A DNA stretch of 5,289 bases from Rhodospirillales bacterium (GCA_016776525.1 JADHTD010000204.1:1-5289), one strand, 5' to 3'. Positions 1-4,554 are shown, counted from the first letter of the stretch. Made by a program: numbers and translations. The notes: generated by a model not told the origin, from the letters alone.

Positions 1-420
1 ATCGATGGTATCGATGCTGAGCGAATAATTAATCTCCGCCTGCATATAGCCCGATGCTTTATTAGCCTGGATGATGGCTTGCGATTTGTCCAGGAGATGG
101 ATTTCCATATGACCGGTGAAACGGTCGGCCCGGACAACGGCATCATCATAGGTATAGCCGATATCCTCAAAAGTCTGGATCAGGAATTCGCGAAGTTTAT
201 CCCGCGCTTCCCTAGCCATTTGCTTGGCGCCGGAGTCGCCCTCGGTCCTTGGCGAATTTTCCGCCGAGGCTATGGCTTGGGCTGTTGAGTTGGAAAGTTC
301 GTAAGAAGCCGGCCGCTCAGGAGCATCCGAAGCCTCAGGCTTCGGCTTTTGTTCAAGGCCGGCTTGGTTCTTGATTTCATATGCCGCGCGGTCTTCCGCG
401 GGCCCAGTTATTCTGACCAT
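1..420 (-). CDS. Hypothetical protein, C-terminus cut off by the left window edge
   Basis: I read an open frame of 140 codons with no stop before the window edge; I do not recognise the protein. It starts MVRITGPAED. Residues 1-65 are hydrophilic and rich in Ala, Ser, Pro and Glu (for example PKPEASDAPERPAS), so probably disordered. From about residue 66 the sequence looks folded: a charged helix-like stretch (AREARDKLREFLIQTFEDIG, 69-88) and then FTGHMEIHLLDKS. No signal peptide or membrane segment is visible, so it is probably cytoplasmic. There are two adjacent ATG codons (421-423 and 418-420); the second is chosen because AAGGAGG lies 5 nt from it but only 2 nt from the first. Codons rare in GC-rich genomes (ATA, AGA, AGG) occur several times, and the gene looks less G+C-rich than its neighbours, which hints at a different origin. 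It has its own promoter and is a separate unit from csaA. Confidence 0.75.
   Translation of the reverse strand, partial: MVRITGPAEDRAAYEIKNQAGLEQKPKPEASDAPERPASYELSNSTAQAIASAENSPRTEGDSGAKQMAREARDKLREFLIQTFEDIGYTYDDAVVRADRFTGHMEIHLLDKSQAIIQANKASGYMQAEINYSLSIDTID
327..345. repeat. Perfect 19-bp inverted repeat inside the left-edge gene
   Basis: CCGAAGCCT, a central C, then AGGCTTCGG form a perfect palindrome with 9-bp arms. On the plus strand it is followed by CTTTTGTTC, which makes it look like a weak intrinsic terminator read antisense to the gene. In the gene it encodes part of the Pro/Glu/Ala-rich segment (around residues 26-32). It may be a chance product of the repetitive coding sequence. 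Confidence 0.5.
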
Positions 421-425
421 CATGA

Positions 426-432
426 CCTCCTT
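426..432 (-). promoter_or_regulatory. Strong ribosome binding site that decides the start of the left-edge gene
   Basis: AAGGAGG on the minus strand is followed by TC-ATG-ATG. The spacing is 2 nt to the first ATG and 5 nt to the second, so initiation at 420 is favoured over 423. Confidence 0.7.
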
Positions 433-497
433 CTGTCGATCTGATGTGTCCACAGGTACACAAATTCGCTTAGTCTTTCTAGACTCCGCATGGGAGG

Positions 498-526
498 ATT
501 ATGACAAATAACAGGTATTTTGGCAA
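498..526 (-). promoter_or_regulatory. Sigma70-type promoter for the left-edge gene
   Basis: On the minus strand TTGCCA (521-526) and CATAAT (498-503) are separated by exactly 17 bp, each differing from consensus at one position (TTGACA, TATAAT). Transcription would begin near 491, leaving a leader of about 70 nt. The leader contains two short hairpins: AGTCT-TTCT-AGACT (472-485) and a TGTGT/ACACA stem with inner CC/GG pairs (445-462). Prediction only. Confidence 0.6.
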
Positions 527-528
527 CC

Positions 529-543
529 CTTTATGGTATAAAG
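529..543. promoter_or_regulatory. Operator-like inverted repeat next to the -35 box
   Basis: CTTTAT-GGT-ATAAAG is a perfect palindrome with 6-bp arms, lying 2 bp upstream of the -35 box of the left-edge gene promoter. The position would suit an activator or repressor site. AT-rich palindromes of this size also arise by chance, so the assignment is weak. Confidence 0.3.
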
Positions 544-558
544 ACACGGAATCCTTTG

Positions 559-586
559 ATTCTAAACAGTTTTGAAGCATTCTAAA
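559..586. repeat. Direct repeat ATTCTAAA with 20-bp period
   Basis: ATTCTAAA occurs at 559-566 and again at 579-586, start to start 20 bp, about two helical turns. The second copy overlaps the csaA stop codon (582-584). The first copy overlaps a small hairpin, GAATC-CTTT-GATTC (549-562), which lies just after csaA but has only a poor T-run, so it is at best a weak terminator. Confidence 0.3.
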
Positions 587-917
587 ATAATTTCCCGCCA
601 TTGGGGACGTCCAGGTCCGGGTGGATCAGCACCACCTTTCCTTGCTCGTCGGGAAAACCGAGAACCAACACTTCCGACATGAATTTGCCGATTTGCCGGG
701 GCGGGAAGTTAACAACGGCGCCAACCTGGTGGCCGGTCAAGGTTTCCGGGGTATAATGCCGGGTCAGTTGGGCCGAAGTCTTTTTTTCACCGATATTCGG
801 GCCAAAATCGATCCATAGCTTGATCGCCGGCTTGCGGGCTTCCGGGAAAGGCTCGGCGCGGGTCACGGTGCCGACGCGGATGTCGACTTTGGTGAAATCA
901 TCGATGCTGATGGTCAT
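582..917 (-). CDS. csaA: CsaA-type tRNA-binding-domain protein
   Basis: A 111-residue stand-alone tRNA-binding (OB-fold) domain, the usual length for CsaA and E. coli YgjH. The family pattern runs throughout: KVDIRVGTVTRAEPFPEARK (10-29), IKLWIDFG (32-39), GEKKTSAQL (43-51), GAVVNFPPRQIGKFMSEVLVLG (66-87) and the C-terminal VPNGGKLF. CsaA proteins are cytoplasmic homodimers; the Bacillus protein has been described as an export-related chaperone binding SecA and preproteins, and the fold is shared with the C-terminal domain of some methionyl-tRNA synthetases. Its role in alphaproteobacteria is less clear. The start is at 917, not at an upstream in-frame ATG (1010), because the family begins at this Met and GAGGGGG lies 5 nt before it; the longer frame would also read through the terminator upstream. 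No convincing promoter is visible in 918-977, so readthrough from the phasin gene is possible. Confidence 0.9.
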   Translation of the reverse strand: MTISIDDFTKVDIRVGTVTRAEPFPEARKPAIKLWIDFGPNIGEKKTSAQLTRHYTPETLTGHQVGAVVNFPPRQIGKFMSEVLVLGFPDEQGKVVLIHPDLDVPNGGKLF

Positions 918-977
918 GGCGGCCCCCTCTAGTCCCTGTCTGCGGAAAAAGTGGGGCAAGGGGCCGGCGCGGACAAG

Positions 978-1007
978 AAAAAAAGGCCGTTCCGAAGAAC
1001 GGCCTTT
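978..1007 (-). terminator. Intrinsic terminator of the phasin gene, UUCG tetraloop
   Basis: On the minus strand a perfect 11-bp stem (AAAGGCCGTTC / GAACGGCCTTT, arms 997-1007 and 982-992) closes on a TTCG loop. An unbroken run of T follows from the stem base to 978, then CTTG. C(UUCG)G is an exceptionally stable RNA tetraloop. It lies 38 bp after the phasin stop codon and 60 bp before csaA. The A residues before the stem also give a short T-run on the plus strand, but no plus-strand gene ends here. Confidence 0.92.
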
Positions 1008-1045
1008 CAATTACAGGGAGGGGATAAGACCTAAGGCGGCCCTTA

Positions 1046-1516
1046 TTATTTGGTTTTCAGAACCTGATCCTTGATTTCGTCAAGGCTCTCGGAAAAGCGT
1101 TTGTTGATGACCTTGGTGGCCTGGTCGTTGGACTTGGAAACCATGTCGGCAAGCTGTTTCATGTTCTTCAAAGCGGCTTCGTAGGCACCCTTGAAGAGTT
1201 CCGCCTGTTTGGCGGCGGCGTCCTGCGGAGTTTCCGATACGGCTAACTCCTTAACAGCGCCAGCGGCTTCATCCATGGCTGTCTGCAGCAATTCGGCCTG
1301 CTTTTTAGCGACGGACTGCATGCCTTCGAAGGCGGCCTTGTTGGCGGCGCTCAGGGCATCCAGGTTCTTGCGCTGGGTGTCGAGGACGGCTTTGGGGTCA
1401 AGGCCCGGCACTTGATACTGGCTGGCGATCTTGGCGAATTCTTCGGCCATTTTGGTCGGGTCGAAGTCGGCCATCATTTTTGACATATCGAAATTAAAGA
1501 GGGCTTCGGGTTTCAT
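1046..1516 (-). CDS. phaP: Phasin family protein (PHA granule-associated)
   Basis: A 156-residue, helix-rich, Cys-free protein of the Phasin_2 type. Phasins are small amphipathic proteins that coat polyhydroxyalkanoate granules and control their size and number. The family core is clear: VPGLDPKAVLDTQRKNLDAL (37-56), then SAANKAAFEGMQSVAKKQAE (56-75), followed by a long Ala/Lys/Glu-rich helical region with heptad-like spacing to the end. Residues 1-30 (FNFDMSKMMADFDPTKMAEE) match the usual lead-in. The start at 1516 is preferred to an in-frame ATG at 1582 because GGAG lies 7 nt before it and because the predicted transcription start falls near 1582. It is monocistronic, with its own promoter, two flanking operators and a strong terminator. 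Some Phasin_2 members act in stress or other granule-linked roles, so direct PHA coating is inferred. Confidence 0.88.
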   Translation of the reverse strand: MKPEALFNFDMSKMMADFDPTKMAEEFAKIASQYQVPGLDPKAVLDTQRKNLDALSAANKAAFEGMQSVAKKQAELLQTAMDEAAGAVKELAVSETPQDAAAKQAELFKGAYEAALKNMKQLADMVSKSNDQATKVINKRFSESLDEIKDQVLKTK

Positions 1517-1566
1517 AACGGGTCTCCATTCAATAAAAACTGTTTGGTGCTCAATTGGCAGCTTAA

Positions 1567-1581
1567 TGCTGCACTGCACCA
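1567..1581. promoter_or_regulatory. PhaR-like operator, downstream site
   Basis: TGCTGCA-C-TGCACCA is an imperfect palindrome whose core TGCACTGCAC is identical to the upstream site (12 of 15 positions match overall). It covers about +1 to +16 of the predicted phasin transcript, a position where a bound repressor would block transcription. TGC/GCA-rich sites before phasin genes are known targets of the PHA-responsive repressor PhaR; the assignment to PhaR is from memory of such sites. Confidence 0.55.
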
Positions 1582-1588
1582 TGGGCTA

Positions 1589-1617
1589 ATAATTGCGCTT
1601 TTTAGGGCATTTGTCAA
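1589..1617 (-). promoter_or_regulatory. Sigma70-type promoter of the phasin gene
   Basis: On the minus strand a perfect TTGACA (1612-1617) is followed after 17 bp by AATTAT (1589-1594; four of six consensus positions). Transcription would start near 1582, giving a leader of about 65 nt. The promoter lies exactly between the two operator-like palindromes. Confidence 0.7.
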
Positions 1618-1620
1618 CAA

Positions 1621-1641
1621 TTATTGTGCACTGCACAATAA
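1621..1641. promoter_or_regulatory. PhaR-like operator, upstream site: perfect 21-bp palindrome
   Basis: Arms TTATTGTGCA and TGCACAATAA around a central C are perfectly complementary (10+1+10). It ends 3 bp upstream of the phasin -35 box. Its centre is 57 bp from that of the downstream site, so the two could be bound together across the promoter. Confidence 0.65.
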
Positions 1642-1686
1642 AATGCAGAAAGCAGTGTCAGAAAATCTATAGCGGACCATCCGGCC

Positions 1687-1728
1687 CCCCGCATAAAAGA
1701 CCTACGTCGGCAGCGTTTATGGCAGGGG
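1687..1728 (-). repeat. Imperfect hairpin after the TetR-type gene
   Basis: CCCC-GC-ATAAA (1687-1697) can pair with TTTAT, GC and GGGG (1716-1728), forming 11 bp with two single-base bulges around an 18-base loop. It starts 10 bp after the stop codon of the regulator gene. There is no T-run on the minus strand, so it is not a classical intrinsic terminator; it could be a 3'-end protecting structure or chance. Confidence 0.25.
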
Positions 1729-1738
1729 TATGGGCTGC

Positions 1739-2470
1739 TTAGGGCGCGTCTTCGGTGGCCGCATCAGCGGCAGCTTTTGGCCGTGGCGGACAGAAGCGCG
1801 CGCCGACTGCAACAAGGTTATCGGCCCGGGTCAGGCCCTTATCGAGGGCGGCCATGGTCTTCGCCAGGTCGGGACTGTCGTCGTCGAGCCAAATGCTGAG
1901 CACATAGAGGTAAATGGCGGCTAGACCCTTGGTATGGATCAATCCCCTGAGGCCACTGGCGGACAGGCCCGCCGCCTCCATCATCCAGGCCATGGATTGC
2001 AGGAACCTTGGCAGGGTGACAAGTCCGGCAAGCGGCGTCACCGTGCAATCATGAAGGATCGAACGAACGACCTCCCGATGCGGGGTGAGGGCATCGAAAC
2101 GCCGCATCAGCACCTCGAACAGGCGATCGCGGGGTGTTTCGTCGGCGTCCGCAGGACCACCGGCCAGCACCTCGGCGTCTATCCGTTCAAAAAAACCGTT
2201 AAGGACGGCCGCCTTGCAGGGAAATACCGTTTTAAGCTGGGTCAGGCTGAGACCGGCGGCGGCGGCGATTGACTCCAACGTGATCGTCCGCCAACCCTCC
2301 GCCGCCGTCAGAGTAAGGGCGGCATTAAGGGCGGACTGTCGGATTTCACCGGGTCCGGGCGGCCGGCGACGGTCGGAGCTTTTGCGCCGTTCTTTCGCCG
2401 TGCTCTTCGTCTTCGGTTTGCCGCTTTTGGCTTTGCCTGTGCCGGTGCCACCGGTTGCTTTACGGGCCAT
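1739..2470 (-). CDS. TetR-type transcriptional regulator with a COQ9-like C-terminal half
   Basis: A 243-residue protein. Residues 1-42 are a Lys/Arg/Gly/Ser-rich tail, likely disordered. A TetR N-terminal DNA-binding domain follows at about 43-95: ALTLTAAEGWRTITLESIAA, then AGLSLTQLKTVFPCKAAVL with the typical helix-turn-helix and F-x-x-K ending. The ligand-side half (about 113-218) contains RDRLFEVLMRRFDALTPHRE (114-133) and DDDSPDLAKTMAALDKGL (196-213), which resemble the COQ9/RpsU-divergent family more than typical TetR proteins. It may therefore be a regulator or a lipid-binding protein that kept a TetR fold. The start at 2470 has an excellent GGGAGGAGGG 7 nt upstream. It lies upstream of the phasin gene in the same orientation but is separated from it by that gene's own promoter. 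Control of the phasin operators is possible but unproven. Confidence 0.8.
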   Translation of the reverse strand: MARKATGGTGTGKAKSGKPKTKSTAKERRKSSDRRRPPGPGEIRQSALNAALTLTAAEGWRTITLESIAAAAGLSLTQLKTVFPCKAAVLNGFFERIDAEVLAGGPADADETPRDRLFEVLMRRFDALTPHREVVRSILHDCTVTPLAGLVTLPRFLQSMAWMMEAAGLSASGLRGLIHTKGLAAIYLYVLSIWLDDDSPDLAKTMAALDKGLTRADNLVAVGARFCPPRPKAAADAATEDAP

Positions 2471-2502
2471 GGCTGATCCCTCCTCCCGGAGATCGAAATA
2501 CC

Positions 2503-2531
2503 ATTATACCGCTGAAACGGTTTTTACAGAA
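2503..2531 (-). promoter_or_regulatory. Putative promoter of the TetR-type gene
   Basis: A perfect TATAAT (minus strand, 2503-2508) lies 32 bp before the start codon. The hexamer 17 bp upstream is TTCTGT (2526-2531), a poor -35 match, so the promoter may need an activator or another sigma factor. Transcription would begin near 2496. Confidence 0.45.
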
Positions 2532-2593
2532 GGGGGAGGCCGAAAAAGCCAATAAAATAGGTGCAAAGCGGCGTCAGAAAATTCCGGTTGGAT

Positions 2594-3406
2594 TCAGTCG
2601 GCCAGTTCCCGCGATCGCCGGGTGGCGGCTTCAATGGCTTCGTTAATGACCGATTGCCAGCCGCTTTCGCCCATCAGGATATCGAGGGCAGCTGCCGTGG
2701 TGCCGCCCGGGCTGGTCACGTTTTGGCGCAACTGGGCTGCGTCTTCCGGGGATTGATGCAACAGTTCTCCGGCACCGGCGACTGTGGCCCGTGCCAGTTG
2801 CCGGGCCAGATCGGCGGGCAAACCGGCCTCGATACCGGCCTCGGTCAGACTTTCAACGAACAGAAAAACATAGGCCGGGCCGCTGCCCGACAGCGCCGTC
2901 ACTGCATCCAGCAGGTTTTCGTCCTCGACCCAGGCAACAGCGCCGACCGCTTTCAGCAAGCCGTCGCACACTTGTCGTTGATCCGCTGTTACATGACCAT
3001 TGGCGCAAGCGACAGTAATGCCACGGCCTACAGCAGCGGGCGTATTGGGCATGGAACGGACAATGGCAGCGTCGCCCAAGTAGTGTTCAAAGGCACCGAT
3101 GGTCTTACCGGCGGCGATTGTCAGGAACACCGTGCCGGGGCCCACGAAGCGCCGGTAGGCAGGGGCCACGGCGTCCATCATCTGCGGCTTGACGGCAAAA
3201 ACAACGACAGCGGGATGGGGGGCGTCGGCCACCGTATCGAGGCTGCTTTCAACGGTAACGCCTAAGTCGGTCTGCAACCGGCCAGCGGTGTCCTTATCAG
3301 GCTCGACAACGGTAATGGATGAAGCGTCAGTGCCGCCTTCCAGCCAGCCCGCCAACAGCGCGCTGCCCATCTTGCCGCAACCGGCGAGGAGCAGCTTCGA
3401 AGTCAT
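2594..3406 (-). CDS. proC: Pyrroline-5-carboxylate reductase
   Basis: A full-length 270-residue enzyme that reduces 1-pyrroline-5-carboxylate to L-proline with NAD(P)H, the last step of proline synthesis, in the cytoplasm. An N-terminal Rossmann domain carries the dinucleotide motif GCGKMG (9-14) and AVKPQ (71-75). RSMPNTPAAVGRG (117-129) precedes the C-terminal dimerisation and substrate domain. There ALSGSGPAYVF (171-181) and the ProC signature TSPGGTTAAAL (231-241) include the conserved Ser/Thr and Gly residues at the active site. Length and motifs are intact. The ATG directly follows the TGA of the YbjN gene (TGAATG), and only a weak GAGG precedes it, within the end of that gene, so translation is probably coupled to ybjN. 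Confidence 0.97.
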   Translation of the reverse strand: MTSKLLLAGCGKMGSALLAGWLEGGTDASSITVVEPDKDTAGRLQTDLGVTVESSLDTVADAPHPAVVVFAVKPQMMDAVAPAYRRFVGPGTVFLTIAAGKTIGAFEHYLGDAAIVRSMPNTPAAVGRGITVACANGHVTADQRQVCDGLLKAVGAVAWVEDENLLDAVTALSGSGPAYVFLFVESLTEAGIEAGLPADLARQLARATVAGAGELLHQSPEDAAQLRQNVTSPGGTTAAALDILMGESGWQSVINEAIEAATRRSRELAD

Positions 3407-3910
3407 TCAGGCCTCGCCGACGGTATCGATCATGGCACAGGAGACGGCGTCTTCGGCTGTTTTGCCGCCCCAGATGACATACTGGAAGGCCGGATAAAAG
3501 CGTTCGCATTCACCGATGGCAATGTCCACCAAGTCTTCGATCTGTTCGAAGCTGGGGCCTTTCGAACCGCGCAGGGGCAGGGCATGGCGGTACATGGGCA
3601 GGCCGTGGTCTTCCCAGACACCGAAATGACCGAGCCACATTTTCTCGTTGATCAGGGCCAGCAGTTCATAGACCGCCTGGCGGCGTTCCTTGGGTACCCG
3701 CATATCGATGGCGCAGGTGAAGTGGATGGCCCCCATTTCGTTATTCCAGGCAAAATAAAGGGAATAGTCACACCAGCAGCCGGGAACCTGGACCGACATC
3801 TCCAGGTCGCCGCGGCGGTCGAATGTCCAGTCATTGGCGCTGACAATCTCCTCGATCACATCCAAGGGCGTATCCTCAAAGGTCTCTTGGCTGGTTTCGG
3901 TTGCGCTCAT
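3407..3910 (-). CDS. YbjN domain-containing protein
   Basis: A 167-residue acidic soluble protein matching the alphaproteobacterial YbjN type. After a variable tail (MSATETSQETFEDTPLD) come DVIEEIVSANDWTFDRRGD (17-35), MSVQVPGCWCDYSLYFAWNN (38-57) and MRVPKERRQAVYELLALINE (70-89). Further on are LGHFGVWEDHGLPMYRHALP (93-112) and a helical C-terminal part (FEQIEDLVDIAIGECERFYP). The fold resembles the type III secretion chaperone-like group. The biochemical role is unknown; E. coli YbjN has been linked to stress, motility and growth phenotypes. The start at 3910 is preceded by GGAGGAGGG at 6 nt. It is the first gene of a two-gene unit with proC, an arrangement I recall as common in alphaproteobacteria. 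Its promoter region is occupied by a large nested palindrome. Confidence 0.9.
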   Translation of the reverse strand: MSATETSQETFEDTPLDVIEEIVSANDWTFDRRGDLEMSVQVPGCWCDYSLYFAWNNEMGAIHFTCAIDMRVPKERRQAVYELLALINEKMWLGHFGVWEDHGLPMYRHALPLRGSKGPSFEQIEDLVDIAIGECERFYPAFQYVIWGGKTAEDAVSCAMIDTVGEA

Positions 3911-3945
3911 GACGGTCCCTCCTCCGAACGTGGTTTAAACCCCCG

Positions 3946-4028
3946 GTATGTGTATGCGTAAGGAAGCTAGATTACACAACATATCGTATCTCTTACGATA
4001 TTTTGTGATTAAACGCATAACCACATAC
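3946..4028. repeat. Nested inverted repeat of 83 bp before ybjN
   Basis: The core is CACAAcATATCGTA (3975-3988), a TCTCT loop, and TACGATATtTTGTG (3994-4007): 14-bp arms with one mismatch (C3980/T4002). Outside it, TATGCGT (3953-3959) pairs with ACGCATA (4013-4019), and GTATGTG (3946-3952) pairs with CACATAC (4022-4028) across a 2-base bulge. The inner unpaired segments are 15 and 5 bases. The element is markedly AT-rich compared with the flanking genes. It overlaps the predicted ybjN promoter and transcript start, so it could be a composite operator, a 5'-leader RNA structure, or a small dispersed palindromic element. Confidence 0.75.
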
Positions 4029-4045
4029 TAGGTATAGGGTGTCAA
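4017..4045 (-). promoter_or_regulatory. Putative promoter of ybjN-proC
   Basis: A perfect TTGACA (minus strand, 4040-4045) has GGTTAT 17 bp downstream (4017-4022; three of six consensus positions). An alternative -10 is TTTAAT (4008-4013; five of six) but with a poor -35. Either would place the transcript start at about 4001-4010, at the edge of the palindrome core. Confidence 0.4.
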
Positions 4046-4080
4046 AAACCGGACTCGGGCGCAAGCCTGATATTCTCCGG
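4044..4080 (-). terminator. Possible weak terminator of ubiK
   Basis: On the minus strand CCGGA (4076-4080) and TCCGG (4049-4053) form a 5-bp outer stem, with an inner GGC-TTGC-GCC hairpin (4058-4067), followed by TTTTT (4044-4048). It lies about 45 bp after the ubiK stop codon. The large internal loop makes it a weak candidate, and its T-run overlaps the ybjN -35 box. Confidence 0.3.
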
Positions 4081-4125
4081 GCCGTCATTTTCTTGTGGAT
4101 AAGCGGAGGAAGCGCCAGGCCGCGT

Positions 4126-4506
4126 TTAGGATTTCTTCGTCCGCCGGGTGGTTTGAGGGCGGGCCTTCGGTTTCGGTTTGGCCGTGGCTTTTGCGGTTTT
4201 GGTAGCGGCTTTCTTGGCCGCCGGAGCCTTTCTGGCGGTGGTTTTGCGGGCTTTCGCCTTGACGCCGAGTTTCGCTTCCAACTGGGCGACCCGGGCTTCC
4301 AGTTTTTCCTGTTCGCTGCGGGCCCGGGCGGCCACCGCCTTGACGGCTTCAAATTCTTCGCGCGACACCAAGTCCATGTCGGACAGCAGCTTCGATAACT
4401 GCTGGCGGACCAGAGCCTCGATTTCGTCCTTGAGGCCGGTCAGTGTCGACATGGCGCCGCCGGCTACTTTGGCGAGGTCGTCCAATATGCGGTTGCTGGT
4501 TTGCAT
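4126..4506 (-). CDS. ubiK: UbiK family (BMFP/YqiC) ubiquinone biosynthesis accessory factor with basic tail
   Basis: A 126-residue protein. Residues 1-58 follow the UbiK/BMFP pattern: MQTSNRILDDLAKVAGGAMS (1-20), amphipathic helix IEALVRQQLSKLLSDMDLVS (29-48) and REEFEAVKAVAARA (49-62). A coiled coil follows, SEQEKLEARVAQLEAKLG (64-81). UbiK in E. coli and Salmonella is an accessory factor of the ubiquinone biosynthesis complex and binds UbiJ; the Brucella homologue forms coiled-coil trimers and has membrane-fusing activity in vitro. Typical UbiK proteins end after the coiled coil. Here a tail (83-126) has 18 Lys/Arg in 44 residues and no acidic residue, like histone-H1-type or AlgP tails. 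Start: MQTSNR at 4506 matches the family. A Met at 4515 is the alternative; neither has a convincing Shine-Dalgarno sequence. The longer frame from 4593 runs back over the divergent promoter region and is unlikely. Confidence 0.88.
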   Translation of the reverse strand: MQTSNRILDDLAKVAGGAMSTLTGLKDEIEALVRQQLSKLLSDMDLVSREEFEAVKAVAARARSEQEKLEARVAQLEAKLGVKAKARKTTARKAPAAKKAATKTAKATAKPKPKARPQTTRRTKKS

Positions 4507-4513
4507 GGGCCGC

Positions 4514-4542
4514 ATTATGGAGCGCCGTTCCCGCTTCCGCAA
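4514..4542 (-). promoter_or_regulatory. Putative ubiK promoter giving a leaderless mRNA
   Basis: On the minus strand TTGCGG (4537-4542) and CATAAT (4514-4519) are separated by 17 bp. The expected transcript start, 6-8 nt after the -10 box, falls at about 4506-4508, on the family-supported ATG (4506). This agrees with the absence of a Shine-Dalgarno sequence. Confidence 0.4.
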
Positions 4543-4554
4543 CCGCTTGTCGGC

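Noticed and set aside
582..917. CsaA as a broken C-terminal fragment of methionyl-tRNA synthetase
   Set aside because: Length, start context and motifs match stand-alone CsaA, and there is no synthetase sequence upstream.
918..1010. N-terminal extension of CsaA to an ATG at 1010
   Set aside because: It would begin inside the phasin terminator hairpin and translate its arms; the family start is at 917, where a ribosome site is present.
1517..1582. N-terminal extension of the phasin to an ATG at 1582
   Set aside because: The predicted transcript start is near 1582, the extension covers an operator, and the family lead-in begins at 1516.
1644..1655. TGCAGAAAGCAG as a third phasin operator
   Set aside because: It contains a direct GCAG repeat rather than the palindromic TGCACTGCA core of the two accepted sites.
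2561..3265. Long plus-strand open frame of 234 codons opposite proC
   Set aside because: It lies antisense to an intact, fully recognisable proC, has no family features, and is the kind of mirror frame expected in GC-rich DNA.
3935..4018. 27-residue minus-strand leader-peptide-like frame (MRLITKYRKR...) in the ybjN leader
   Set aside because: No good ribosome site, its start lies at or upstream of the predicted transcript start, there is no amino-acid bias that would suggest attenuation, and it is read through the palindrome.
3946..4028. Nested palindrome as a transposon-derived element with target duplication
   Set aside because: I could not find convincing flanking duplicated bases, and copy number cannot be judged from one window, so it is kept only as an inverted repeat.
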